A model generated the notes under the pieces. It ran no database searches and had not been told where the DNA came from. It saw nothing but the letters and a program-made list of their open reading frames with translations. 64,000 nucleotides of DNA, taken from Liriodendron chinense (lineage: Eukaryota > Streptophyta > Magnoliopsida > Magnoliales > Magnoliaceae). A program made the translations under genes and the position numbers. Shown here piece by piece: positions 11,656-24,438 of the stretch. How positions within the stretch are numbered: position 1 is the first letter of the stretch; the number at the start of each line of letters is the position of its first letter. The stretch is from NCBI GenBank assembly GCA_003013855.2, contig ML058476.1:328011-392010 (forward strand), written 5' to 3'.

Positions 11656-14600
11656 CCAACATAATTCAACAAACTTATTTTCAAAGAAGAAGCAAAGTAA
11701 CAATCCAAAAGTAACTTATGTAGCACATGGCATGTGATCAGCACGGCAACAAAGATTTACCAATAGCAATTGTCATTATAGAAGGTTTGACTCTGCAATG
11801 CAAACTCTCTGCCTCCACAGTACCCGACTGCTCTAACACGCAGCACCTGGTTTAAGAAAGAAAATCCAATACAAATCAATTCAATCAATCCATCAAACAA
11901 ACTTCCAAAGAAATGAATGAAATACCCCAATAAACGCCACCAATATCTAATGACTATAAAACAACTCTGAATTTATGAGTTCCAAACCCCGAAAACTGTC
12001 TATATCTGAGAACATCAACAGATTATCTTTTTCAATTAAAAATACATTAAGATAAAAGAAAAACCTATAACTGTGAATTGAAATGGAAATCTTGAGGTGC
12101 TGCAATCCAAAAGGGTAGATTAGGCATTTTATCTTATACATGAGGTAAGTCGGGCATGACGATTTGAGAAGTATCAAGTATGTTTTGTATTTGAAAGAAG
12201 TTGAGGTATCGGTAGAATTCTGTTTGAGTTCATTTGTTAAGCAATTTTTTTAGATTCTTTTAATTAGGAAAGTTCCAATTATATATGTCTTTCCTACTTA
12301 AGGTTACACCTAGGGTTTTGAAGTGTCTACAAATGGTTATTGTGGATCTAATGTAAGACAGATTTTGATTGGCTGGGGGTTGTTCTTTTGACTGATAATG
12401 AAAACGTTTATTCAGAAAAGCACATATACAGATATCCATTAAAGGCAATGGATAAGTATAGAGAAAAGACACAACACAGAAACTTTGCAAAGGTCGCGGA
12501 AGAGTGAATTAACTAAATCATTACCCATAAGACAGACAGAACACAAAGAAGCTTCAAACAACAAACTAGTGCCTCGACTTCTGCAACAATGAAAGGAAAC
12601 CTCTAGGTTCTAGACACCTCCCAAAAGACCCTGAGACAGCATTCCTTGAATCGCCTTCCACAACGCCGTGGTTGGAAAATGAAACCTTGAAGAGTTTCAA
12701 AAATGACAATATGGCCTTTGTTTCCACTTCATCTGAATCCTCTCATTCACCAGACCAGAGAAAACAAACTTAATGTCACCTTAATCACATGCATTAGCCG
12801 CTTGCCTGATCGTGAGTCTTGGGACCACACTTATGGAACTCCTATGAAGCACATTTCATAGTAGAGTTTCTGAATAATTTAGTAGAGGATCTAAGCTACT
12901 TCAATTACATTTGCCTTTCAAAAAGAACCTTGAATGCCAATTTTGAAACACCCTTTAGAATAGAAGCAAGTTGACGGTGGGACTGAATTCCACTTTCCCC
13001 ATAAGCATAGAGAAGTAAATGATAATTGCATAGGACATGTTTTAATCATTCTAAGGGACTAACTGTGTGACATGTTTTAATCATTCTAAGTGACTAACTG
13101 TGTGTAATTCACTGCCTCTTGTATATGGTAGAGACAGCATCCAATGAAAAATGGGGTAAACAGAAATGAAACTTTTTTTAAAGGTAAAGAGAAATGCATC
13201 CATTATCAACCACCAATAATAAATAATAGGAAGAATAACATACAATGAAATAGATGAGATGAAAACTACAAAGAATCAACTTTGGCGTACAGAGCTCAGA
13301 AGTTGGCATGCACCATCTACTGTCCACGGACGACGGGTGGGAATGTTAAGTCTCAACACATGCTTCAACATAGGATTTCAGCTCCCATTTTGAATTTATG
13401 TCAGGAATTCCACAATCCCACCACTGCCCAAGTGCCCAGCCACATACACACTATGAGATTAGTGCAAGTTATTCTCATACTTGTCCAAGTTGGATGCAAC
13501 TCATTCAAGTCAACCTGGACTCAGTCAAGTCCAATCCAATTCGGCACCATGATCCACATTGAAAATACTCATGACTTGGCCCAACTCAGATGAGTTGCCC
13601 CTGACTTTCCCGATTCGTGACTCGAGTCAAGACCGAATGAGCTACTTTGAGTCACTGAATAAACTTTTACCTATAAAAAATATTATCGCTAAAGAATTTA
13701 AAATAAAAATATCATAATAGAAACAAATGTTCAAAATCAAAGCAAGAAATACTTCAATCCAAATTCAGGGTCGTGACCTGACATGTGTTTGCCACAAGAT
13801 ACAAAACCATGCCAACTCATATATAAAACATGTGGCATGCGAGCACGCCAATCCAAACCATCAGCCCATGGACCACATTGTGGATATCACATGGCTCAAA
13901 CATCACACTGATTGAATGAACCCACGGTTCCAGTGGCCTTCAAACAAATCAGTACTCAATGGGATGTTGAAACCATCAAAATCATGGGCCACATTGTGGA
14001 TAGAGCATAGCCCAAACATCCCGGCAATTGAATGATCACGCACTTTCAATGGCCTTCAAATGAATCAGAACCCAATGGGCAAAATCAGATAATTATAGAC
14101 ATCCGATCAATGCAATTTTCAGGACATGCTCGATCGACAGTGGGAGCCACCATCTTGACAGTCCGGATTGGGCGTGTATGCATGCCATCAGCGCTGGAGA
14201 TGAGTTATCACATCCAATTCAGAAGCAATTTTTCTTCTCTAAAGATCAAAAGTGAAACGATATATGCAAGGGAACTGATATCTACCCCCACTCTGATTGG
14301 CTGGCCGTATACCTATTTACATTTTTTTCTTTTCGAATTTTATATGGTACTGGCAACAGACTCGCAATTTCAATAGAAACCCTACATTTTACAAAACCAC
14401 AAAAAAAAAAGGTAGAACAGAGAGAGAAAGAGGTTCAGATGCTCTTACAGTAACAAAAGATAAAGAAGATTGAAGACCTGGCATTGAGTTTTGAATACGC
14501 ACATTGCGTGATACGTACACCCTTCGATCGAGCACAAAAGAGGGATGGAAAGATTCAAAAACTACGGAGCAACGAAAACCTAAGAAGAATGCAGAAGGAT

Positions 14601-14733
14601 AAACTCCGGATTGAGTTTAAAATTTAAAAGAATTAAGAGAAAGAATAAATAAGAATTAAAAAAAAAAAAAAAAAAAGCTTCAAGAAGAATGCAGGAAAAA
14701 AGAGTAGCTAATGAAGCTTCTTCTGAAGAAAGC
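11656..14733. other. No gene recognised; short tandem repeat at 13034-13103
   Basis: Three kilobases of AT-rich sequence without a supported coding region; all open frames are short and unlike known domains. A 35-bp unit is duplicated head to tail at 13034-13068 and 13069-13103 with one mismatch. Around 13490-13640 there is a degenerate array of ACTCAGTCAAGTC-like words. Poly(A) runs occur near 14400 and 14660. Confidence 0.4.
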
Positions 14734-14805
14734 TATCAGAGCCAGGTTTCGATCCTGGGACCTGTGGGTTATGGGCCCACCACGCTTCCGCTGCGCCACT
14801 CTGAT
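14734..14805 (-). tRNA. Initiator tRNA-Met (CAT anticodon)
   Basis: A 72-nt tRNA on the minus strand with the features of the plant cytosolic initiator. The acceptor stem starts with A and ends UCUGAUA. The D arm is GUGGCGCAGCGG, the CAU anticodon follows the GGGCC side of the stem, and the T arm carries the initiator-type GGAUCGAAACC loop instead of TTCGA. There is no intron, and CCA is not encoded. Internal A and B boxes are intact. A CAA motif lies 3-5 bases upstream, as in plant tRNA genes. A run of T on the minus strand (plus about 14696-14701) can end Pol III transcription. It starts translation and is also the primer for the LTR elements in this window. Confidence 0.96.
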
Positions 14806-14904
14806 CAGTTGAAATTTTATCAACACAAAATAATACATATACAATATGATAATGGATTTTACTATTTATTGTGGAACCCATATTGATGCATGTCATCATC
14901 GTTC

Positions 14905-15298
14905 CACCCATTAGTATTTCCATATTATTTTACAATATTAACCCTAAATTGAATGGTATTCAAATCTCAAGTATACCATATCATAAGAAGCAATGGTGAT
15001 TAATCATTAAAAACTTATAATAGAGCACAAAAGTTTTGGATCAAGATGATATTTGTTATTTTACCTTCATCCTGGCTTATGTGACCTTATCAACAGGTTG
15101 GATGGAAAATAAACATTACAGTGGGTCCTAGGAAGTTTTTGATGCTATCCACTTGAAATTTGAATCTACCTCATTGTTGGGCTTATGCCTTAAAATAATC
15201 TGGCAAACAAATGGACGGCATGGATATAGAATATATATATATTAAATTGAGCCCCACAGCAAGCGTCACGCTGTCTTGGGTAAGGTCGGTCGCACCTA
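14905..15298 (+). repeat. Degenerate foldback/MITE copy (GTGGGCC family)
   Basis: Shares a long stretch with the foldback element at 30268-30795, including the words around ACCATATCATAAGAA and TTTTGGATCAA and the terminal GCCCCAC...GTCACGC block. The left arm is largely decayed. Non-coding. Confidence 0.55.
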
Positions 15299-16671
15299 AT
15301 CCAATCTCCAAAACGGGGCACATGATTTGGATGATCTGAATAGCTAATTATCGATTCCACGAGGAAGGAGGATGAATCACTGTCATTTTTTAAGCAGTGA
15401 ACAACTAGTAAACTAGCTAGTTGCAGTATAATATTGGGTCCTAGTTCAATGAAAAGCCCCTAGTGCGAGCCGAGGGATAACCATTGGGTGAACCAATAGA
15501 TGACACACATGTCAAATATCTAGATCATTCATTAGGTAGGGTACACCCAGTGGCATGAAAAAGAAATAATATTGGTTCAGTTATCCTTGCTAGCTATAAC
15601 GTACCCATCGTGTCTATAAAAGACCTATTGAGAGGACGTATCTTGTCGCATATTTGGCTATGATAAACTCGGTGAGCCCATCTCTCATAATCATTCCAAA
15701 ATAGGAGGTCTTCCCGGAGACATTCGGAGAGTTTGTATTGTCCGAGAAGGTTCCGAATATCTAAAGATCGGACCAATATCCACGCAAATCTGATTATGGT
15801 TCGGATCCAAATCATGAGAAAATAGATAGCAGCTAGATCAGGTCCCAAGCTATACATGGATCATAATCAAAAGAATTGGAGAGGTTGAGGACCCGACCAT
15901 GTGATTGTGGCTCGATTGGTATAAAGAGAATGAGAGAACTAGATGCAATATCTAGTTGGACCCATCCTCGATAATATATAAGCATCGGGTGGATCTATCC
16001 ACTCTAACACTCCAAGTCCATCACGTAGTGAATGATTAAATGAAGGAGCGGAGGAGATAGTGAGTCTGACCAAATGAGCGGCATAATCGATTTGAGGTTT
16101 GGGATCAACTCTTGAGGTTCCCGAAATTAATCACAAATCTAATTTATGGGCCACAAAGATCTCTGAAGTGATATCAACTACGAGAAGAAGATTTGAGAAG
16201 TCAGCAACCTTGGATCTAAGTGGAGTCCTTCAATTCCAATGTAAACCAAATACTCAGAGGATCCAGGATTACCACAGAAACTCAATGAGGGTTTTGCCGC
16301 CTCAATAAGCTATAAAATGAGCACATAAAGAAGACTTTGAGACCCTATGCCAAATACATCTACCTTTTCAGTTTATCTTTCATCTTTTATCTTAGCACAG
16401 CCTAGCCTAGTTATAGAATGGATTACTATTGCGTGGCAGCTCTCGGACAATATCATGGGAGTAGATCAAATATCTATGACCTTAAGTTGTTGGGTCATGA
16501 TCAACTGAGTTCTGATTTAGGTGATCACACCTATTTAGGTCACATCCTATTGACACATTTGCCTCGATAAACAAATAAGTTATTTATCCCTTGTTTATTT
16601 TTATTTCTTTAGTTGTTTGATACATTGTCGATTACAATGGGTCATACATTCACATATTAATAAAATCGGTA
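15299..16671. other. No gene; possible old LTR fragment with TATA-like box
   Basis: No coding region is supported. Around 16309 the sequence GCTATAAAATGAGC looks like a TATA box. It is followed by a promoter/leader-like stretch, as in the R region of large gypsy LTRs. The downstream copia element at 16672 inserted into this sequence, whose continuation resumes at 21923. No matching second LTR was found, so this is only a suggestion. Confidence 0.3.
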
Positions 16672-16676
16672 TTGCT

Positions 16677-17311
16677 TGTTGGAGAGCCTTCAACAAAGGG
16701 GATGGATTTTTTGGTCCACCGATCGGTTGGCCTGTGGACAGTAAATTCACAAAACTCTCTAGATGATTTTCGCCATTTTGCGACTGATCGGGCAACCGAT
16801 CGCTGGGTACTCAGACCAGTCAGTGGACAGGTCTGAGTTAAGGCAGTTGCATGAGTTTTTCGGGCAAAACTCTCTGGACAGATTGCGACTGGTCGGCAAC
16901 CAGTCGTGGGGTTCTCCATACAAGTTGCGACCGGTTGTGGGAACTTACGAGGTTTGAATTCTTGCGCGTTTCTAGCACTATATGTTTCTTATTCCGGTTC
17001 TAACTTTATTTATATGCTTCCTAATTGTATTTGTCAATGTATTACGCAAATCCTAGGTGTTATATATAAGATTAGGGCATTAGAGGAGTTGTCTGTGAGG
17101 TTTGAGAGCTTCTGTTCATCTTTGGGGTTCTACTTTGGTAGTTCTAGCTCTGTAATCATCTGATTCATAGTGGTGCTGTCGCTTTGTGCCATGGTTTTTT
17201 CCCGCAAGGGTTTTTCACGTAAAATCCGTGTGCTTTTGCTTCGTGTGCTTGTGTGGCTTATTGTAGATTGTTTGATCTTCTTCGTTGCTTCTGCTGACCA
17301 GAGTTCCAACA
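16677..17311 (+). repeat. 5' LTR of copia element
   Basis: 635 bp, TGTTGGAGAGCC at the start and GTTCCAACA at the end. The U3 half (about 16711-16935) has a series of short inverted repeats built on ACCGATC/ACCGGTC-like words. The rest is a T-rich leader. Confidence 0.93.
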
Positions 17312-17313
17312 AG

Positions 17314-17325
17314 TGGTATTAGAGT
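17314..17325 (+). promoter_or_regulatory. Primer binding site of copia element
   Basis: TGGTATTAGAGT begins two bases after the LTR and pairs with the 3' end of initiator tRNA-Met with two mismatches to the canonical TGGTATCAGAGC. Confidence 0.85.
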
Positions 17326-17367
17326 TATCGTTGGAACGTTGAAAGATGAGTTTTCTGAAACGATCTT

Positions 17368-18090
17368 ATGGCTTCAAGCACGAAGTTTGACGTTGAGAAG
17401 TTTTTGGGCAAAAACAATTTCGAGTTGTGGAAGGTGAAAATGCGTGCCGTCCTAACTCAGCAAGGGGTCGTGAACGCCCTTGGAAAGCGACCGTCCGACA
17501 TGGAAGATGATGAGTGGACGAAGATGGATGAGAAGGCTATAGCCTTAATTTAGTTGTGTCTTGTTGATGACGTCCTTTACAACGGCATGAAGGAAAAGAC
17601 CATTGTTGATACGTGCACCAAGCTAGAGAACATCTGTGCGAAGAAGTCTATAGAAAATCGCATGTATCTGATGATGCAGCTCTTCACTTTGAAGATGGCG
17701 AAGGGAGACAGATGTGGAGGATCACATTAGCACATTCAACAAGTTGATCTGTAAATTGCTCGATTTTGGTGAGCAGATGAAGGAAGAGTATCAGGCCTTA
17801 ATTTTGCTAACTCGCTTCTGATTTCATATGAGTTTCTCAGGGACTCGTTGTGTGCGGGTATGGACACAATTAGTGTTGAGACTATTGTCTCAGCCCTTCA
17901 ATCGAAGGTCATGAGACAGAAAAACAGTGATACAAATCCCTCCTCCGATACACTGATTATGAGAGGAAGGAATTCTGAGCGATGTGAAGGATCGTCACGT
18001 TCTCGATCCAAATCGAATGGCAAGGGCAAGTCGAAGTTGAAGTGTTAGGGATGTAGCCAAGTTGGTCACATGAAGAAGGACTGCAAAAGT
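17368..18090 (+). pseudogene. Copia gag remnant
   Basis: Starts at ATG 17368 (MASSTKFDVEKFLGKN), followed by the WKVKMRAVL block typical of Tnt1-like copia gag (Pfam UBN2/Retrotran_gag_2). A stop comes at about 17551, then frameshifts near 17705 and 17805. The remaining gag blocks can be followed to the zinc knuckle at about 18045-18085 (C-stop-G-C...GHMKKDC), where a stop interrupts the knuckle. Confidence 0.82.
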
Positions 18091-19230
18091 CCTAAGTATA
18101 AGAAGAAGAAATCAAAGGACTCCTCGAGAGAAGTCAATACCGCTGAAGCCGAAGAAAATGGTAGTGATGTGTGTGAGGTCTTGACGGCGTCAAAGATGGG
18201 ATCTCTCAGCGATGAGTGGATCATGGACTCCGGGGCTTCGTATTACATGTGCCCGGATAGGAGCATATTTACTTCCTACAAGGAGTATGAGGGAGGCTCG
18301 GTATTTCTAAGCGATCATTACGCTTGTAAGGTTATGGGGATTAGTACTCTACACATCAAGATGTTCAATGGGATCGAACGGACCTTGACGGAAGTAAGGC
18401 ACGTTCTCAGGTTGAGGAAGAATCTAATCTCCCTTGGTGCACTCAAGGCATTGGGGTGCAAGTTCACCGGCTTTGACCGGCTCTGCAAAGTTTCAAAGGG
18501 GGCCCTTGTTATTATGAAGGGACAGAAGCACAATAACATTTACAGACTGATTGAGAGCACTTCATTAGGTGGAGCTGCATCGGTTGTAATGGATTCCACG
18601 TCTGCACGTATGTGGCATGCACGCTTAGGCCACATGAGCGAGCGGGGCATGAAGGTACTCTTTGAACGATCTTTAATTCCTACTTTTAAATATGTAGACT
18701 TTAGTATATGTGAGCATTGCATGTATGAAAAACAGTCTAGATTGTCATTTAAAGGGGGAAAACATGTATGTAAAAGTGTGCTTGATTATGTCCATTCCGA
18801 TGTATGGGGGCCGTCGCCCGTTATTTCTACTGGGGAATCATCGTGGTTCATGTCGCTTATCGATGATTACAGCAAGAAGGTTTGGGTTTATTTTCTGAAA
18901 AATAAATCCGATGTTTTCATAACCTTCAAGTATTGGAAGGTGATGGTGGAGAAACAGTCAAGGCAGAAATTGAAAATTTTAAGAACCAACAATGGAGGTG
19001 AGTTCACTTCCAAAGAATTTAACACATATTGTAAGGAAGAGGAGATCGTGAGGCACAACACAGTGTGCCACATGTCAGAGCATAATGGTATGGCAGAGCA
19101 GATGAATTGGACTCTCTTGGAGAGATCTCGATCCATGTTAAGTAATGCTGGGTTGGGCAAAGAGCTATGGACTGAGGCCGTTAACGCGGCTTATTACCTC
19201 ATAAAATCAATCACCCTCTACGGCAATTGA
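18070..19230 (+). pseudogene. Copia protease and integrase
   Basis: A 386-codon open stretch. It holds the protease active site DSGAS near 18229, then the GAG-pre-integrase HARLGHMSERGM block with its zinc-binding His/Cys pattern, then the integrase core (Pfam rve) with HSDVWGP. The second catalytic Asp, normally in RTDNGGEF, is Asn here (codon 18988-18990), which should abolish strand transfer. The frame ends at 19228 before the end of the integrase; the reading continues in another frame from about 19250. Confidence 0.85.
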
Positions 19231-19249
19231 ATGTAAAATTCCTAAAGAA

Positions 19250-21192
19250 GTGTGGAGTGGTCGTACGCTAGACTACTCAAGTCTGCGGATCTTTGGTTGT
19301 GGGGCTTACTCTCATGTACCGTCAATTGAGAGAGATAAGCTAGACTATGGGGCCAGAAAAGGGATCTTTGTGGACTATGGTGATGGTGTGAAGGGTTATC
19401 GTATATATGATCCTGTCACATGGAAGATCATCTTGAGCCGTGATGTCAAGTTTGACGAGTCCTTTGTTCCGTAAGAATGCTATAAAGGAACCAGAAAATC
19501 AAAGATTGTTGACATACAGGATGACAGATGAGACACGGGCCGATATTGAGACACGGACAGAGGTACAGGATCAGGTGGAGTAGCCACTTGTGCGAAAAAA
19601 TCTACCCAGGGATCGCAGATTACCGGCAAGGTATACGGATAACTCGAACATTACATTCGCTCTCATTACAGATGAGGGGGATCCGTTTAACTTTGAGGAG
19701 GTACTAAAGGATGTAGATGCTGAAAAGTGGAAGACGGCAATGCAAGACGAGATTGACTCATTGTATAAGAATGAGACTTGGGAGCTTTTGGAGCTTTCAG
19801 TGGGCCAAAAAGTGATAGTGTGCAAGTGGATTTTTCAGAAGAAACAAGATAGATACAAGACAAGGTTGGTAGCAAAAGGGTATGCTCAGCATGAAGGCGT
19901 GGACTTCAGTGAGATTTTTGTGCTAGTTGTGAAGCAAGTATCTATCAGGTTCATATTGGCATTGGTTGCCCAATACGACCTCGAGCTGGAACAGATGGAT
20001 GTAAAGACTGCTTTCTTGCATGGGGAATTGGAAGAACAGATTTACATGGCGTAGCCAAAAGGTTATACAGTGCAAGCGGTCGAGAACAAGGTTTGCAGGT
20101 TGAGGAGATCGTTGTACGGTCTTAAACAGTCGCCTAGGCAGTGGTACAAGAAATTTGATTCATTCATGATGAGTTAGGGCTACTCCAGGAGTGAATACGA
20201 TCATTGTGTCTATTTCGAGACACTGAATGATGAGAAGTTTCTCATACTGGTGTTGTACGTCGATGACATGCTTATTTCAGTCATAGCATGTCTGACATAG
20301 ATGTGTCAAAGACTCAACTTTCAGAGACATTCGAGATGAAAGATCCGGAGGCTGCAAAGAGGGTTCTTGGTATAGATATTCATAGAAACAGGAAGAGGAG
20401 CAGGTTGTGGTTATCTCAGGAATAATACCTTGAGAAGGTGTTAAAAAAGTATGAGATGGATAAGTCCAAACTGGTTAGCATTCCACACACGGCTCACTTC
20501 AAGCTTTCTTCTGAACAGTGTCTCAAGACAAATGAAAAAAAGCATGTTATGTCTCATGTGCCCTATTCAAGTGTTGTGGGCAGTTTAATGTATGACATGA
20601 TCTGTACAAGACCAAATATTTCACAGGCTATGGGTGTTGTAAGCCAATTTATGTCTCATTGGGAAGCTGTGAAATGGCTATTCTGATACATTCGGAGTAC
20701 GCAGGACTACGTCTTGACGTTTGAAAAGTCCAAGGACAAGTTGGTTGGTTACGTCGATTCTAATTACGCAGGTAGTGTAGACAATAGGAGGTCGACTTCA
20801 GGGTACTCGTTTGTATTAGCGGGTGGAGTGATTAGCTGGATGTCTAAGCTTCAGTCTGTGGTGACTCTTTCCACCACTTAAACTGAGTATATGGCAGTGA
20901 CAGAAGCTTTCAAGGAAGCTGTTTGGTTGAAATGAATGATAAATCAGTTGAGGCTTCAGCAGGAAGCCGTGCCAGCTCTAGTGCTATCAATTTCGCTAAA
21001 AATTATGTTTATCACTCACGTACTAAACACATTGATGTGTGTCACCATTTTATTCGACAGGTGCTTGAGGAAAGAGATGTGGTTCTGGATAAGATTCACA
21101 CTAGCATGAATCCGGCGGATATGCTGACCAAGGTGGTCTCTACAGAGAAATTTAAGTTCTGCGTAACTTCTCTAGGATTGGTGAAGACTTAA
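19250..21192 (+). pseudogene. Copia integrase end, reverse transcriptase and RNase H
   Basis: Open pieces at 19250-19474, 19590-20054, 20438-20686 and 20923-21192 carry the copia pol in order. The RT entry WKTAMQDEIDSL and the DVKTAFLHGELEE block come first. The catalytic YVDDML is near 20258. The SGYSFVLAGGVISW RNase H block and the C-terminal NPADMLTK motif follow. Stops at about 20052 and 20175, and shifts near 20280, break the frame. Confidence 0.87.
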
Positions 21193-21293
21193 CGAAGACG
21201 CGGTGATTCATGAGAAGTGGCAACTATGATTGATGATGAGCTTAATTGAAGAATATAAAAGATGGTTTGATATGTTGAAGCCTTAGTGGAGTT

Positions 21294-21917
21294 TGTTGAA
21301 GAGCCTTCAACAAAGGGATGGATTTTTTTAGTCCACCGACCGGTCAGCCTGTGGACAGTAAATTCACAAAACTCTCTGAACGATTTTCGCTGTTTTATGG
21401 CCAATCAGGTGACCGGTCGCTGGATGCTCAGACCAGTCGGTGGACAAGTCTGAGTTGAGGCAGCTACATGAGTTTTTTCGGGTAAAACTCTTTGGACAGA
21501 TTGCGACCGGTCTGGGGTTCTCTATACAAGTTGCGATCAGTTGTGGGAACTTGCGGGATTTGAATTCTTTCGCGTTTCTAGCGCTTTATGTTTCCTATTC
21601 CGGTTTTAACTCTATTTATATGCTTCCTAATTGTATTTGGCAATGTATTACGCAAATCTTAGGTGTTATATACGAGATTAGGGTATTGGAGGAGTTGTGT
21701 ATGAGGTTTGAGAGCTTTTGTTTATCTTTGGGGTTCTACTTGAGTAGTTTTAGCTCTGTAATCATCTGATTCATAGCGGTGCTGTCGCTTTGTGCTGTGG
21801 TTTTTTTCCGTAAGGGTTTTTCACATAAAATTCGTGTGCTTTTGCGTCGTGTGCTTGTGTGGCTGATTGTAGATTGTTTGATCTTCTTTGTTGCTTTCGC
21901 TAACTGGAGTTCCAACA
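21294..21917 (+). repeat. 3' LTR of copia element
   Basis: 624 bp. It matches the 5' LTR throughout, with scattered substitutions and small deletions, including loss of part of one of the U3 inverted-repeat units. Confidence 0.93.
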
Positions 21918-21922
21918 TTGCT

Positions 21923-24438
21923 TAGCCTTTCTTTATTTATTTACTAATTTGATAAATATTAAGCTAAAGTACTAGTGAAAAAATAAGTCATTAAGTCCGT
22001 AAACGCAAGTCCATTGACATAAGGCAAAACAATCCATTAAAAAAGGGCTAATCCCATACCCTTTTACAATCCACCTGATTGTTGAGCAAACTAGTGGTTG
22101 AGAGGATAACTAGATCACTGCGTCCAATCTCTAATTACTCCAACTCAATGTGGAAGACACCAGCAATTCAATTAAACATTGAGTCAAATAAACTCTGACA
22201 CGCCTGCGCATCATACCCACACACAAAATCCGAATACAGTTCCCCATTCACACGTTTGGCCTTGTGCTTAATTGAATTGACAACAAAACCTATGACTCAT
22301 GCAGTTGATCTGTACAATAGACTTTGAGTAAGGGTCGCAGTTACAGAAAAGGAAGGGGTTGGGCACCCTTTTTCGCCTGCATTAAGTGTGGTATATACTT
22401 TACGGGATTTTTTTTGTTTTAAAGAATTCAGTCAAACTTTAGTAGCACTACACTAGGCCATACTTCGCAGGGTATTTGAACTTCAGGTAGGCAAAAAATA
22501 AAAGGAAGAAAGAAAGAAGATAAATAAGAACCTAAGAAGGGTCTGTAAGTGTGTGAGCTTTACAAGCATGCTAGAATGTGCGAAATGGAGCGTTAAATGG
22601 GTAAGCAAGACACATAAACAAAATTGATATTTGGATATCCTTGATTTTAACCCTACTCATTTACCTTTAGTATCTTCTTCAATTTAAAATCAGTGTGCTT
22701 CTTATGCAAGATAAAGGGGAGAGGTTGTCAAGACTACCGAGTCAGGGCATGCGGCATTTTGGCAATCACTCGCCAAATTCTAACAACACCGGACCTCTGT
22801 ACACAGGCACACCTAATCTAGCAGACAACTAACAGCCCTCTCTGCCTCTCACTGCTTCTGAATGGTTTGTCACGATGGGGTTTAAATAGACCTCCAACCC
22901 GTGCATTAGGCACCGATTGAAGACCCATATATTTGCTTTTTTGCTTTTAATAGAGGGCTCGCCTCAAGCATGTGATTATTATTACAACGGGGTGTTGCTT
23001 TTGATGATCGATATTTTGGTACCTATTGTAGAGTTTTGTCATTTTTTGCACCGTAACGATTGCATTTTGAGGTTCTGAGCTTTATGGGGGTCTTTTAGGC
23101 CTCTAGACCTTGCTTCTCAATTGATCAGGTGTGATGATTGTCTTCGGGGAATGTTGGGGACTCTCTTGGCTTAACTTTTGTAGGCTTTTCTATACCTCTG
23201 ATGTCTAAAAATGTGGCTTAATCGATGTTGTATAATCTTGCAATGTTTGAATGTCTTGATGTATCAATTGGTATCTGTGTGAACCGAGCTACAGACCTAC
23301 CAATCCGACTCATTAATCATCTTCAGGTCGCCGTGGGTATCTTTTCTAACTGAATCTTCTGCATTTCTGAGGCTTCCCTTGGGTTGCCCAAAAGTAGCAT
23401 TATTCATGATGGCCACTTTTAAAATTTTCAGAGGACCTTGCTGATTTGCTGAAATCGGCTTGGTTGACCCCTTGTTTGTTCGATCTAATTTGTCCAACAT
23501 TTTCATATCCTGCCTCAAAATGCATCTCGTCAAAACTCATATTGTCCCTTGATGCATGTCCAATCACTTGAAAATGTTTTTATTGAAGCTTATATTGAAT
23601 CCAAAGAATAGTTTAAATCTCGTTTTGGGTGGATTTTCTACCATGTTGAATATTAATGTTGGTCTCTTTTATATCATGCAATCTCTTTGATGGACAGGGA
23701 TTAGATTAATTGAATCATCCAACGTGTGCAACAACATTTTCCTACCCACCATATTATCAAGGTGAACGGCTTGATTAATGTATCAACAAGTCATGTGTAC
23801 CATAGAGAGATGGCTCTACCAGGACGCGGATCAAGTATTGCACCCACTTGGATTGAGTGACCTCCACCTCTCAGTGTGGCAGGATTTGATTGGACAACAA
23901 ACCACACTTACAAATAAGGCCCATACAGAGCATGTTTGAAAGTGGTTTGATGGAGTACTTACTCAACCAAGCCCCATCTTTGATGGCAACCTGTCGTCCA
24001 ATCAAACCCACCACGTTAGGGCAGAGGGAGCTTAGTCCAAGTAGTGGCGGTACCCAATCCTCATCACTCTACCATGTTCTAGTTCTACTGACTCTCTTGT
24101 CTTATATCACTTAAAGAAGTATACTGAGATCTCTAAATATCTGAGTGCCCCTACTTTGATCGAGTATTTATGTGATTTCTGTAATATGGACCTACAATGG
24201 AGCTTGGTGGGGCCTTCTTGGGCCGTGCACCTTTTGTTATCACTCACAGGGTCGCGTGATAAGAAAAAAGCTTGAATAATTGAGAAAGTATAAAACTCAA
24301 TCTAAGTTTGTGCTCAGTCCAATCAAGTCTTCAATTTAGACACCTAGGTCCACACTTAAACAGTCTTGGTTAGTGGTATGTTGGTCCAACACCATGGACC
24401 ATGTCCAATTATATTCAATGGGGATGGGAATTATCTAT
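21923..24438. other. No gene recognised
   Basis: Sequence that continues the copia target site. A block around 22320-22390 (GGGTTGGGCACCC and its surroundings) recalls LTR leaders of gypsy elements, but no partner repeat is seen. Open frames at 23297-23533 (minus) and 23890-24114 (plus) have no recognisable domain. Confidence 0.35.

Larger units (their letters stand above)
16672..21922 (+). mobile_element. Full-length, inactive Ty1/copia element
   Basis: A 5.2-kb copia retrotransposon. The target duplication TTGCT lies at 16672-16676 and 21918-21922. LTRs at 16677-17311 and 21294-21917 have TGTTG...CAACA ends, and a tRNA-Met primer site follows the 5' LTR. The internal order is gag, zinc knuckle, protease, integrase, reverse transcriptase, RNase H, diagnostic of copia. 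Several in-frame stops and a replaced integrase catalytic Asp make it inactive. The 5' LTR and the protein segments are close to those of the deleted element at 53398-56147, so the two belong to the same family. Confidence 0.94.

Noticed and set aside
13034..13103. CRISPR-like or satellite array
   Set aside because: Only two 35-bp units with no spacer; a simple tandem duplication in a plant genome.
14689..14923. Overlapping small open frames on both strands
   Set aside because: They run through the tRNA-Met gene, which explains the sequence.
23297..23533. 78-codon minus-strand open frame rich in Lys and Asn
   Set aside because: No recognisable domain, no supporting context, and a length expected by chance.
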